From Hedera helix (Eukaryota; Streptophyta; Magnoliopsida; Apiales; Araliaceae), in contig OX359278.1 of assembly GCA_947179155.2 (NCBI GenBank), positions 25,739,797-25,803,796 on the forward strand: a stretch of 64,000 nucleotides of DNA. The letters run 5' to 3'. Made by a program: the position numbers and the translations under genes. The first letter of the stretch is position 1. The number at the start of each line of letters is the position of its first letter. Below the pieces are notes generated by a model. That model did not search any database, had not been told where the DNA came from, and saw nothing but the letters and a program-made list of their open reading frames with translations. Below are positions 26,863-37,893 of the stretch, one piece after another.

Positions 26863-26953
26863 GGTTGTAACATACACTAATCTTTCACTTGAACACCAGG
26901 AAAATGTGCAATTCCCATTAATATTTTGAATTTTTGTTTTACATATTTGCAGG
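26863..26953 (+). other. Possible 5'-UTR intron of the PPR gene
   Basis: A GT donor context (GAGAGGTTGTAAC) at about 26862 and a pyrimidine-rich TTTTACATATTTGCAG acceptor at about 26938-26953 would fit a small leader intron. Only the splice-site wording supports it; a transcript would be needed. Confidence 0.25.
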
Positions 26954-27067
26954 AATTTATTTTTGCATAACTAAGAGTGGAAGGCAGGGTATGTGAAACT
27001 CTGTACGAAATCAGGCAGGGAATAAAATCAAGTGGGGGTTTTAGATACTTTAGCTAAAACAAAGAAC

Positions 27068-28756
27068 ATGATACCACCCGAAAGTGACCCACGCAGTATA
27101 CACGCTCAGGCCATAATAACAGGCACCAAAGACCGCTCGTTCTTCAACAATCTCATCAACCTCTACTCCAAATCAAATCTCCTCCCCTCCGCTTTCCGCC
27201 TCTTCCGCCAAATCCCCAACCCCAACGTCGTCTCATGGACCGCCCTAATCTCCGCCTGCGCCACCTCCACTCTCTCTCTTCACTACTTCGTTTCCATGCT
27301 CCGCCACCCCACCCTCCCTAACCAGCGCACTTTGGCCGTTCTGCTCAAAACCTGCGCCTCTCTCCCTTCCCTCCTCTTCGGCCTACAACTCCACTCCCTT
27401 TCGCTCAAGCTCTCTCTCTCCACTGATCCTTTTACCGCCTCCTCCCTTATCCATTTCTACTCCAAAATTAAGCTCCCCAATGATGCCCGCCAGGTGTTTG
27501 AAGAAATGCCCCACGGAGACGAAGTTTGTTATTCGACGTTGATTGTTGGACTAACGCAAAATAAGCTACCCGTTGACGCATTGTATTACTTTGCTGACAT
27601 GAGAAAGTGCGGTTTTGGGTCTACCATGTATAGCTTGTCGGCTGCTCTACGTGCGGCTGCTGAAATTGCTGCCTTGGAGCAATGTAGGATAATTCATGGG
27701 CACTCTGTTATTACTGGGTTTGATTGTAATGTGATTGTGGGGACTGCTTTGGTTGATGGGTATGGGAAGTGTGGAGTTGTAACCGAGGCTCGCGGGGTTT
27801 TTGATGAGTTAATACCGAGTTTGAGTGTTATTGGTTGGAATGCGATGATGTCGGGTTATGCACAACAAGGGGATAAGGATTTGGCAGTGGAGCTTTTCGG
27901 GTTAATGAAAGTTCGAGGCCTTGTGCCTGATGAGTATAGCTTTTTAGCGATATTGACTTCGTTTTGCAATGCTGGTTTGGCAAATGAGACAGAGTGGTGG
28001 CTGAGGAATATGAATATGGAGTATGGATTGGAACCGTGGATTGAGCATTATACGTGTTTGGTGGGTGCATTAGGTAGAGTTGGACGGTTTGACGATGCAG
28101 AAAGGATTGCTTTGACAATGCCATATGACCCCGATGCTGCTGTATGGCGGACATTATTATCAACTTGTGCTTATCATGGTGAAGCAGACTTGGCATTGGT
28201 AATGAGCAAGCGCTTGTTGGAACTTAACCCATTCGATGATTCGGCTTATGTGATTGTAGCGAATGTGCTTGCGAGTGCAGGAAGGTTTGATGAAGTAAGG
28301 GAAGTGAGGAAGTTGATGAAAGTTAGGCGGGTTTCAAAAGAGGGCGGGAAGAGTTGGATTGAATTGCAGGGAGAGGTTCATGTTTTCTTGGCGGGGGATC
28401 AGAAGCATGAAAGGACCGAACACATTTACATGAAGTTGATGGAGTTAAGGGAGGAGATTGTGAAATTGGGTTATGTGCCAGTTTGGGATGAGACGTTAAA
28501 TGAAGTGGAGAAAGGTGAGAAGTTGGAAGCACTTTGGTATCATAGTGAGAAGTTGGCACTGGCATTCGGGCTGGTGAGTGGGGCAGCACCGCCGGGAAAG
28601 ACTTTGAGAATTGTGAAGAATTTGAGAATTTGTAGGGATTGTCACGAGGTTTTCAAGTATGTAGCCCGAGTAGTGAAGAGAGAGATTATAGTAAGAGATG
28701 CTAATAGATATCATAAATTCTTGGATGGCAGTTGCAATTGTGGAGATTATTGGTAA
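27068..28756 (+). CDS. PPR protein, PLS class with E and DYW domains
   Basis: Intact intronless reading frame, 562 residues from the first ATG at 27068. The frame is open from 27026 after TAA at 27023, but the only earlier start would be GTG. PPR motifs run from about residue 10 to 370 (ARQVFEEMP, VVSWTALISAC, NAMMSGYAQQGDKDLAVELF, HYTCLVGALGRVGRFDDA), then an E region (WRTLLSTCAYHGEADLA) and a C-terminal DYW domain. The deaminase signature is complete: H492-S-E494, C522-x2-C525, a second H...CxC, and the final Asp-Tyr-Trp. This family edits C to U in plastid or mitochondrial transcripts. It is short for the class, and the N-terminus from this ATG lacks an obvious targeting peptide, so an upstream exon is possible. 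The editing site and ortholog are not identified. Confidence 0.93.
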   Translation: MIPPESDPRSIHAQAIITGTKDRSFFNNLINLYSKSNLLPSAFRLFRQIPNPNVVSWTALISACATSTLSLHYFVSMLRHPTLPNQRTLAVLLKTCASLPSLLFGLQLHSLSLKLSLSTDPFTASSLIHFYSKIKLPNDARQVFEEMPHGDEVCYSTLIVGLTQNKLPVDALYYFADMRKCGFGSTMYSLSAALRAAAEIAALEQCRIIHGHSVITGFDCNVIVGTALVDGYGKCGVVTEARGVFDELIPSLSVIGWNAMMSGYAQQGDKDLAVELFGLMKVRGLVPDEYSFLAILTSFCNAGLANETEWWLRNMNMEYGLEPWIEHYTCLVGALGRVGRFDDAERIALTMPYDPDAAVWRTLLSTCAYHGEADLALVMSKRLLELNPFDDSAYVIVANVLASAGRFDEVREVRKLMKVRRVSKEGGKSWIELQGEVHVFLAGDQKHERTEHIYMKLMELREEIVKLGYVPVWDETLNEVEKGEKLEALWYHSEKLALAFGLVSGAAPPGKTLRIVKNLRICRDCHEVFKYVARVVKREIIVRDANRYHKFLDGSCNCGDYW

Positions 28757-30244
28757 TGTATGCAAGAGATAAATGATCCACTAGTGCAGGGTAAGACCCC
28801 AGTAGATGTTAATGATTAATTGATTTTCTGGTAACTTTTGGTGTTGTATGGGTTTACCTTTTATTTTTTCAATCGTATATGCGAACCCCCATCTTAAGGG
28901 ATGTATAGTCCTCAAATCATTAAAATTTCTATAAATGTTTTTCATTTGGCAATTGGCACACCTATTTGATTTGGGTTTTCAGCCATGTACAGTGTCATTT
29001 ATAATTTATAAGTTCATGGACAATTTGACTTGTTGATATGCCCCTCTTAAAAGTACTTTGCTATTCCTCATTTCAGAAGATGACTTTTCCAGATTAAAGT
29101 GGACAATTTAACTTGTTGACCTCCATCACCTAATGTTGAGGAACATGATGAGGGTGATGATGTAAAGAACTTATTGTTAAATTATTATGCAATATAGCAT
29201 TAGATAAGTATGAGATGTCTCTATTATCATTCAACAATACTACGTGTACTAGATGGTGTTTTTGTATTTATCTTACTGCACGAAACCGACATCGAGTCCA
29301 AAAAAAACCCACTTTCGGTCCAAAAAAAACCCACTTTCCCAATCTAAGCTGCTACCGCTACTTTGAACCATGTTTCATATTGTTCGTGTCAGATGGATTT
29401 CTCTCATTAGTTGTTGATGATTAGCTAGGCCGGTAAGAGAGAGATTATTGATTTATTATGTGAAAGGAAATTACCTTTGTGGCTTTGTGATACTAGAACT
29501 GTCCATACATTAAATAGCAATTTTCACCATTTTATGAATGGGAAAAATAGATATTTTGTTATCGAACTTGGCAAGTACGAAACTTAAGTATTACTTTGGG
29601 GAGAGCTTGACTATGGTGGAGTGTACTTTCTTATTATCAAGATGTTGAATGTTAAGTTTTCAAAGTACTATACTGTAATGTACTTAAATGGTAAATTGTC
29701 AATTTGCTTTTTCAATTGATTAGATTTAGAAAAAAAAAAAACAGTACTTATATTAATACTTCATCTAATTATTGTTGATATTTCAATTGTCATTCAAAGG
29801 ACAAAATAGCGTGGATGGCTAATATCTTTTGCCAAATGTATTTGTATCAGTGGAATGCACTTGCTGAATGAAGAAACATGAACAGTTTCAAAAATGGAGT
29901 TGCCTTTGTCTGTGGTTTAAAGATAAAGTTGGAATCAAAGATGAGACAAAAATCAAGCAGAGTGTATGCATATAAAATTGTTCGTCACTGACACCAGGCA
30001 CATACTTTCTCTCTTCCAAAATTAGAGACGCATTTGACTTTTTTTGCTCAATTTGCAAAATCTTATAATTTGAAATCGATATGAAATTTTGAAAATTTAG
30101 TAAAGAAAATTATAACCGGTATAAACTAACTAAAAAGCACTACGATCATTTTTTTCAAAACTTACGGAGTCATATCAATTTTGAATTGAAAATTATCTAT
30201 CCCCAACCATATTCCATACTATCTAAAGTTTGTTGACTTTCCTT
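28757..30244. other. Intergenic sequence 3' of the PPR gene
   Basis: Contains the PPR 3' UTR and AT-rich spacer. No further gene was supported. The short run of two GGTCCAAAAAAAACCCACTTTC-like repeats near 29296-29340 is a local duplication. A TTTCTCTCTTCCAAAATTAG start near 30006 recalls a Stowaway end, but no partner end was found. Confidence 0.5.
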
Positions 30245-31270
30245 TGTAGGTTAGTGGCAAATTCTGTGTCTCAGCTATCTATGATTTCTATAGCCCTGTG
30301 AATCCCAGATGCATGGGTTAAATTAATTTGGCTTAATATTATGCCTCTCCAGCTAACAACCTTTCTTTGGAGGCTTGTTAACAACGGCTTACCTGTGCAA
30401 ACAAACCTTCAAAGACGAGGAATTCAACTGTCTTCATGTTGTTGTGTGTAGGGGTGAGCAAGAAATCGAATTACATCCGAAATCGCACCAAAAATCGCAC
30501 AAACCGCACCAATTAAAACCGCACCAATGGTTCCGGTGTATGTGGCGGTTTTAGGTGGGTTGAAAAACCGCAAATACGGTTTGAGTTTTGTTTCTGGATA
30601 AAACCGCATGTAATAAACCGTACCACACCATTCACTGTCAAAATGGAGTATATCAAAAAAAATTATTATAATGTACAAACATTTGAAATTATCCTAAATT
30701 GTAATTATTTGTGTTTAAAATTTTCATATGTAAGGAGATAATATCATTCATGTTTTCAGGTTCTATTTTGCTTTTATTTAGAAGTAAAATTATGTGCGAT
30801 TGTGTATTATCAAAGTGGTATTTAATATTGTGTGATGCTAAATTATTTATTTAAATTATATAAAATTTAATTATTTCAATTGATTTTAAAATTGAAACCG
30901 CACCACACGGTTCACAAGCGGTTTTATATGCGGTTTTGAATTTTCCAAATTGCACCTAAGAGGTTTCATATGCGGTTTGGACTTTAAACCGTACCATGCT
31001 CACCCCTAGTTGTGTGCACTGCAGCCAACCCTAAGCAGAGAGAAACGACGACTTAGTTGTTTCTTTACAAATGGCTTCTAAGTTGTGAGACTTTTTTGGC
31101 GATAAACTTTGTAAACAGGTTTCAACTAATTTTTTTCTTGAACTTCTCGACTCTTGGTGGGCTGGGATATCTTTAGAAGAGCAGTCAAGGGTATTGAAAG
31201 TGTTAAATTTTGCCCCGCATTTAATGGGAAATATGAATGACCATTTTTTGAGAACTCTCCATTCACCGTG
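30245..31270 (+). pseudogene. LINE ORF2 C-terminal (zf-RVT) remnant, split by a hAT MITE
   Basis: Frames before and after the hAT insertion read like the zinc-binding domain that ends plant LINE reverse transcriptases: WVKLIWLNIMPLQLTTFLWR, then LPVQTNLQRRGI, then a Cys cluster at the insertion point. After it come a TTxLFL-like stretch and WWAGISLEEQS. Stops interrupt it. No RT core lies upstream, so this is a 5'-truncated, dead copy. Removing 30449-31016 leaves one target copy at the Cys cluster. Confidence 0.6.
30449..31008. mobile_element. 560-bp non-autonomous hAT element
   Basis: Terminal inverted repeats TAGGGGTGAGCA and TGCTCACCCCTA, with a perfect 8-bp target-site duplication GTTGTGTG at 30441-30448 and 31009-31016. 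Eight-base duplications and TAGGGGTG ends are diagnostic of hAT. The interior repeats AAACCGCACC and GCGGTTT in both orientations near the ends and has no transposase. It sits inside the LINE remnant. Confidence 0.95.
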
Positions 31271-31609
31271 CAACAGACTATTATATTAAGAGTTCTCTAT
31301 ATTGCGACAAAAATATGTCGACTCTTATTTTAATTAGACACAATGACATAGTTTGTAATTATACAATACATTGGTAATTATTTGATGCTTCTATTTGTTG
31401 CAAAAGTTAACATATTTTTGTTGCAGTATAAATCTTTGCATTATAGTAATTGCTAATATGGTTGGGGATATTTATACAAAGTTTTCTGGCAATTGCAATT
31501 TTTCTCTGCTGCAGACTTTGCACATTGCCCCTTCTTCTCCTCTGCATTCTTATGGTAATTGGGTTAAATGGTTCTCCCAGCCCAGAAAAAACAAAACAAA
31601 ACAAAACTA

Positions 31610-31848
31610 CTCCTTCCCATTCCAAAATAAATTTGACTTTCCAAAGTCAACATATGATATTTTTAAAGTCAAAATTGATATAATTCATTTAACTTTTAAA
31701 TACAACAAATCTTGTATTTAGTACTACTTTATAATTTTCATAATTATACTGTCAAAAATTAAATGAATTTATATTAATTTTAAATTTAAAAATATCTCAT
31801 TTTGACTACAAAAAGTCAAACCGATCATATATTTTAGAACGGAGAGAA
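31610..31848. mobile_element. Stowaway MITE (Tc1/mariner type)
   Basis: About 239 bp with ends CTCCTTCCCATTCCAAAATA and TATTTTAGAACGGAGAGAA, the well-known Stowaway CTCCCTCCGTTCC theme, flanked by TA on both sides (31608-31609, 31849-31850). Subterminal TTTGACTTT..AAAGTCAA repeats also fit the family. Non-coding. Confidence 0.85.
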
Positions 31849-32026
31849 TATATTTTTCCCCTTATACTTGTGTTCCTTAGCTTGTCAAAAAGAAACTATT
31901 CTTTCATCTTAAAAGGGAGAAGGATAAACAAAATAAGTGGATGTCAAACCAGGCCAAAGCATAACATGTCATGAAGATAAACAAAACTACACAAAGTAAG
32001 AAAGAAAGATAAACAAAACAACATTA

Positions 32027-32263
32027 ATGTTACGTTTGAATTGAAGTAATGAAATAAGTGAAAAAATAGAATAAAGAAGGGAATGAAATAGGGAGTGCAA
32101 TGATTCATTCCACTTTAGGCAGAATAAGTCATTTCATATCATCCCTTAAGGAATAAAATTCATAAATTTGGATTCCAATGGAGGAGCTAAACACAATTTT
32201 TTTCATTTTATAGGAATGAGTCATTCCATTCTCACATTCATTCATTCAATCCAAACGTAGCAT
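32027..32263. mobile_element. 237-bp MITE with ATGYTACGTTTGRATTGAA ends
   Basis: Inverted ends of about 18 bp (ATGTTACGTTTGAATTGAA and its partner ending CAAACGTAGCAT). The interior repeats GGAATGA/TCATTCC in both directions. There is no coding capacity. The exact ends and duplication could not be fixed, so the superfamily stays open. Confidence 0.65.
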
Positions 32264-32959
32264 AAGGCGTGGTTGCTTCAATGAGACGTGTGCATTGATT
32301 GCTGAGACGAGAGGCAATCGCCTCTTCAAAGTTGTGTTTGTTTTGAAATCTAAAATTCATTTTCGACTGAGGAAGAAAGGAGATATGCACTTCAACTTAA
32401 ACGATTAGCTAAGTTCTTGGCATTTTCAGGCAAGTTTGCGCAATATGCTTTTGTTGCCTTGATGTTTCACAGATTCAAGGTCACTCTAGCATGCACTTAA
32501 GCATATATCATTTTTCTTTCTCCAGTTTGATTTCCAAGATCTCTGACTTTTAGCTACAGTGGATAGTAATTTGGTTGAAAATTTCATGCAAGGACGTATT
32601 TAGCCAAAAATTAATATTTTTACACATTATTTAATTGTTCAACTTTTTCGTTTGTTTGTAAGCAAACGTATATATATAATTGTTTACAGTTTATACACAG
32701 GTGGCTAATATATTTCTGGTTTTTTTATTTATTTGTACACTTTTTTGATGAATTTTTTGGGTAATTTTATTTTAATATTATTTGTTGAACTTGTTTAGCC
32801 TTTAGGATTTTTGAATAATTACTTGACATATACTCGTACATTTTTTTAAGCATATGTGCAATAAAACGCACGCCTCGCCTTGTGCTTAGGTCTCGAGGAG
32901 ACATTTACACCTCAGCGTGTCTCGAGCCTTTAATAACCACGACAGAAAGTCTGACTATG

Positions 32960-33215
32960 TTTTCTCCCCTTATGGCCTTAACTCTTCTGTCTGTTATTCA
33001 ACTTCCTCTCAATACTTGTATTTGGAAGGCTTAATTCCCTTAGAGGTCAATGATTTTTTATGGAATGTTGTGCTGGAAAGGTTAACCACGAATTATTTGC
33101 ACCAAAAGCATAAGCCTGAGAAGCGTTTGTCCCTGGATAGAGTGATGTCCACTCTCCATTTTTCTTCATTGTTTCTTGACGAGTGGGCTGTGATGTTCAT
33201 TGTTTCCGTTGTATA
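32960..33215 (+). pseudogene. Second LINE zf-RVT-like remnant
   Basis: The frame reads LIPLEVNDFLWNVVLERLTT followed by a Lys/Pro-rich KPEKRLSLDR, matching the usual order of the LINE ORF2 C-terminal domain (P-K-V-x-x-FLW, R-L-T-T, Q-K-x-x-P, LS-x-D). The Cys pair that should follow is shifted or lost. No RT domain lies upstream, so it is a dead 5'-truncated fragment. Confidence 0.5.
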
Positions 33216-33791
33216 ACGAGGCATGCGTTTGGCGTTCTTCTCTTGAAAGTTTTGTGCAGATAGTGAGAGGAAAGGATGTTAAAATCTTATGGAGTTGTGT
33301 AGTATTTCCTCTTTTTTGGGGTAATTTGACATAGAGTAATGCAATGAATATGATCTTTTCAGATACATCTCTCTCTCTGTAACGTTGTTATGGCTATGGG
33401 GTAGGATTTCTATTGGGCTTCTCTTTGGGCATTGGAGATAAGATCTTTCAGGGTGGCTATTGCAGATATCCATAGGGATTCTCGGACTCTTTCATAAAGG
33501 ACATATTTTCCGCTTATTGTTACTTTCCGAGCACTTCTTGTCCATCTCTGATGGTAACCATTTCTTCTTTCTTCTAAAATTCCCTTTTAATTTAAGAAAG
33601 AGAAAAAGTGTGAGGCCAAGAAGATGGAAACGAAATCCTAATTTCCCTAACCAGCTAAAATTATCCTTGCTGGGCTTTAAGAATGAAATTATGTGGAAAT
33701 CACATTTTCCTAGAACAATAACAATGACAAATTGCTCTATAATTTCATACATGTTTGTATATCATGCAAATTGATCTTTGATAAAGAATAC

Positions 33792-34536
33792 TGTTAACGT
33801 CCAATTTTGGTATGCCTGATGAATCACCAAAATAGTAGGCTAAAAAGTACGCTAATATATGTTGGAAATATAAATTATACTATGGTGAAATCAAACTCAC
33901 AAAATATAAGAACACATGAATTTTACGTGAAAAACCAATACGGAAAAAAACCACGAGTGATATTTCAGAGATCCATTAGAAAATAATGGCAATATTACAG
34001 AATTCTCCTTTTCTCTCCAAAAAAACCTTCCCCTCTCACGATACCGTCTCGACATATACTGACCCGTATCAATATATGTCGATATATATTGACTTGTAAC
34101 GAAGAATAACAATATTTTTTCATACATATGGTGTATATCACTACCCTTCGATATTTACTGATGTGTATAAATTGTGCTTGTTATTCAATCATTGTATATT
34201 AATATAACTCTTATATATGTGTGTCGGCACGTATCACGTTATTAGATTGTGGTTGGACTGTATTTATGGGTTTGAGTGTGTTGTGTATGGTTTGTAATGT
34301 GTAATCTCTTTGCTGTGTAGTGTTTATCTATTTTGTGGTGTGTGTCTGCTTGCCTTTGGCTCCCTATACATATATATTCTTAATGATCACCTTCGACCCA
34401 CTTAATATGTAATTATTGTGAAGATATTTCTTGATAGTACCCTACTGACCCAAACTCTCATAAATGAGTCTCCATTAGTGTAACCTTTATTAGATATTTA
34501 ATGGTGAGTCATCACTAAAATATTTTCACTCCAACA
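33792..34536 (-). repeat. 3' LTR of the 2.6-kb element
   Basis: 745 bp, starts TGTTAACGTCC and ends CTCCAACA on the plus strand. It aligns along its whole length with 35678-36439, with visible substitutions and small indels, so the insertion is not very young. Repeated TATCAATATATGTCGATATA wording lies near 34068-34095. Confidence 0.92.
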
Positions 34537-34719
34537 TAGCCCCCATTCTCCTATTATAAAATTTTTATAATAGGAGAATAATACAAAAAGTCCATCATAA
34601 ACTTCAACTGCTGCCGATACAGAACTGACAACCCCGATCTACTACTATGAATCTAGTCTGCTTACTTTTTTTTTTTAATTTCTCCAACCACTCTTTCTCT
34701 CTCCTCCTTTTATTTTTTG

Positions 34720-35270
34720 ATGGATGTTGCCCCAAAGCTGCCGACCTGAGCCGCACTACCAAGCTGCCGAGCTGTACCACCAAACTACCGAACCGAGCTG
34801 CCGTATACTTGATTCCTGGAATTTGTCGAGCTCAACCAAAGTCGTCGAGCTGCTGCCGAACTGCATCCGAGTTGGTGAGCCACTGCCGAGCTCCAACCAC
34901 CCAACCGCCGACCTGCCGTATACCCGATTCCTGGAATTTACTGAGCTCAACCAAAGTCGTCGAGCTGTTGTCGGACTGCCTCCAAGCTGGTAAGCCATTA
35001 TCGATCTCCAACCACCTAACTGCCGAGCTGCAAGCTATCGTCGCCCTCGAAAACAAGCCCAAGCCCGGAACGCCGACCCCAAATCCGAACTGTTAGCCTC
35101 AAACCAAAACTGTCGACCGCTAACTGAGCCCCCAGGCTACTGGCACGAAGCCACCGAGGCCCCGTGCTGCCTAGCTGCTGGGCCACTGCCGGGCCGCTGC
35201 CGTGCCGTTTGAGCAACGACCGATCTCCCTCTGAGCTACCGCCAAGACTGCCGGGTTGCAACATGAACAT
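34720..35270. repeat. GC-rich interior with 113-bp tandem repeat
   Basis: Two copies, about 113 bp apart, of a unit containing GATTCCTGGAATTT and CTCAACCAAAGTCGTCGAGC (near 34810 and 34923), embedded in CCGAGCTGCCG-rich sequence. Base composition differs sharply from the AT-rich surroundings. Reading frames on both strands are open for up to about 150 codons, but they are low-complexity and show no domain. It could be captured host sequence. Confidence 0.75.
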
Positions 35271-35677
35271 TCATAGCCGTGATCGGTTCTGACCTGCAAA
35301 CGGGGTATTTGCTGCTGGTGGCTCTCTCCAACTAAGCAAATATATCAAGAAAGAGAATAAGAAAGCAAAAACCATTTTAGGGAAAAAAGTCTCGAGACAG
35401 AATAACAAATAAAAAAGGAGTGTCAGATTATTATTATTAGTTATCTAATTAAATTAATAAGACAATGCAATTATAAACATATATTTACATGTATTTTATA
35501 AAAGAAAAATCACTTAGCTTTTATGCGTAGGATCGACCCTCTTGTTAGGGTAAGCCCACACAGACATGAAATCAATTATGTCGAATCCAAAATATATTAT
35601 CGCCATAAAAATTGCTTAAAAAGAATTTGGTGATTTAAAATTACTGCGGCCGTCGGGGGCCCTCCTTCTAGCGACAA

Positions 35678-36439
35678 TGTTAATGTCCAATTTTGATAGG
35701 CCTGATGAATCACCAAAACAGCTGGTAAAAAAGTACGCTATTATATGCTGTAAATATAAATTATACTATGGTGAAATCAAACCCACAAAATATAAAAGCA
35801 CATGAATTTTACGTGAAAACTTAATACGAAAAAAAATCACGGGTGATATCTTAGAAATCCACTAGAAAATAATGGCAATATTACAGAATTCTTATTTTCT
35901 CTGCAAAAAACCTCCCTCTCTCATGGTACCGTCTCGACGTATACCGACCCATATCAATATATGTCGTCGATATATATTGATTTGTAACTAAGAACAATAA
36001 TATTTCTTTGTATACATGGTGTATCTCACTACCCTTAAATGTTTACTGATGATTATAAATGGTGTTTGTTATCCAATTGTTGTATATCAATATAACTCTT
36101 ATATATTGATGTGTGTCGGCACGTATCAAGTTAGTAGACTGTGGTTGAACTGTATTTTTGGGTTTGAGTGTGTTGTGTGTGGTTTGCAATGTGTAATCTC
36201 TTTACTGTGTAGTGTTTATCTATTTTGTGGTGTGTGTCTGTCTTGCCTCTGGCTCCCTACACGTATATATTCTCAATGACCGCCTTCCACCCACTTAACT
36301 TAATTATTTTGAAGATATTTCTTGATAGTACCCCATTGACCCAAAATCCCATAAATGAGTTTGTTCTTATCTCTCCACCAATGTAACATTTATTAGATAT
36401 TTAATGGTGAGTCATCACTCAAATATTTTCACCCCAACA
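35678..36439 (-). repeat. 5' LTR of the 2.6-kb element
   Basis: 762 bp, starts TGTTAATGTCC and ends CCCCAACA on the plus strand, partner of 33792-34536. Confidence 0.92.
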
Positions 36440-36444
36440 AATAC

Positions 36445-37743
36445 CATATCTAGAGAGTAGATGTGAATACATTTTACCATTGAAAGAATGAGGCCTTACT
36501 TCTTTTGGGCAGCAACAAAGAATAGTTCATTGTGCAAGAACATGACTTCGCAAACTATTTCTGGAACCTAGAAGAATCATGCATTAGTTTTAAAACTTCA
36601 ATATTTCCAAAACCATAGATTTATGTCCCTACTAAGCACCTCAAAAACATGAAATTAGCTTATTAGTGAGTTTAAGAAGAATGTGGCATTAACGGTCTTT
36701 GCTATTGGAGTTCTTTGCCCAACTATTGAATCTGACTCTAGAAAATCCTTTTCACTGGGAACTCCTAGTTCATTAGAAAAAGCGATGAATTGTTTAAATG
36801 TGTGCCTCCTGCACGCGCAGGTGCAGGAAGAAAGCTTCTATCTTTCTACTGCTTTGTTGTCATATTAGATTCATTTGTAGCCTACCTTCACTAGTTTGGG
36901 GTAAAAGGTATTGTTGAATTGAGTTGAGTCTTTATCTATTGTTTGGTCAACTTAACACTTCAGAAGAAAAAAAGAGACGATTAATACAAATTCATTGATC
37001 TAGTAAAACTTCTGACACACGGAACCCTCTTTTTCCTAATATAGCCACAATGTACCTCATATGGGTGTATAATAGAACTTGGGTGTGGGTAATGTCAGAT
37101 GTAATTAAGAAGTCTTACCACAGAACCTCGTATCGTCACATTGGTGCATTTACAAAGAGGCTTTTCTAGTATTTGAATGTGTAACCAAACATTCAAAAAG
37201 TGCACACAGACCATAACCAAAGACGACCTTCAAAAATTTTTTTCTAGAAAACAAACTTCAATGCAAAGATAAAAATGGTGAAGATGAAGTTACTTCCATT
37301 CCCCTTAGTATCTCTGTGTCTCTTAGATATTTGCAACACAATGTCAACTTCATATATATATATATGTCTAGCATCACTAAGACGATCTCTAAAAAAAATT
37401 AATTCTCTTACTTAGCAAGGCATTGTAGGCACAGATCATTGTTACACAACGGTTGTTTGTTTCCACCACCAAGCTCAGAATTGATTTTATTTAGTGTCAT
37501 GGATCTACTCAAGCTGTAAAGCTTATTCAAAAGAGAATAAAGGTAGTACAAAATATAAATTTTAGTACTATATATATAGCTTATAATCTTTTTCATTAAA
37601 TAAAAAAAATCTAGTTACTTTTAGTATTACTATAAATTAATGACATCATAGTCTATAAATTAGTGACACGATTGACTATATGTTGGCCCAATGTATGACT
37701 AATCAAAAGGAGTGAATTGGTAGTCTCAATTTTTATTTTGGAT
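36445..37743. other. Unassigned AT-rich spacer
   Basis: No gene or complete element recognised. Short open frames (for example 36683-36868) have no domain or repeat partner in the window. A short CTCCTGCACGCGCAGGTGCAGGAG hairpin lies at about 36806-36830. Confidence 0.4.
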
Positions 37744-37893
37744 AAGTCTATATATACAACATTCTATCACAAAATCAACTATTATATTGATCTTAACCAT
37801 TAAAAAGTAAGACATGATACATATTTCAATGTAAAGTCCAACTTTTTAATGGTCAAGATCAATTTTGAGGTTGATTTTGTGTACTTATACTTA
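37744..37893. mobile_element. 150-bp fold-back MITE
   Basis: Two arms of about 55-65 bp, 37744-37808 and 37839-37893, are inverted copies (CACAAAATCAAC, TTGATCTT, ACCATTAAAAAGT on the left answered in reverse on the right), separated by a 30-bp spacer. A single-stranded copy would fold into one long hairpin, as MITEs that give rise to small RNAs do. Flanks are too AT-rich to define a duplication. Confidence 0.7.

Larger units (their letters stand above)
33792..36439 (-). mobile_element. Complete non-autonomous LTR retrotransposon (2.6 kb)
   Basis: LTRs at both ends and a perfect 5-bp duplication AATAC (33787-33791, 36440-36444). On the minus strand a polypurine tract AGAATGGGGGCTA precedes the 3' LTR, which fixes the orientation. 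The 1.1-kb interior has no Gag, protease, RT or integrase, only a GC-rich repeat block (34720-35270). It must depend on another element. Size puts it between TRIM and LARD types. The PBS side (minus strand TTGTCGCTAGAAGGAGGG at about 35660-35677) was not matched to a tRNA. Confidence 0.9.

Noticed and set aside
27032..27067. GTG start giving a 574-residue PPR protein
   Set aside because: Nuclear plant genes start at ATG as a rule; the first in-frame ATG is at 27068. Non-ATG initiation has no support here.
27828..28765. Antisense open frames within the PPR gene
   Set aside because: They are shadows of the intact PPR-DYW coding sequence in other frames.
30006..30180. A second Stowaway MITE
   Set aside because: Only one end (TTTCTCTCTTCCAAAATTAG) has family wording; no matching opposite end or TA duplication could be placed.
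34647..35270. A 149-codon plus-strand frame and overlapping minus-strand frames as genes
   Set aside because: Low-complexity GC-rich repeats inside a non-autonomous LTR element; open on both strands, no recognisable domain.
36683..36868. A small gene in the spacer after the 2.6-kb element
   Set aside because: 61 codons with no domain, no repeat partner and no visible promoter or splice structure.
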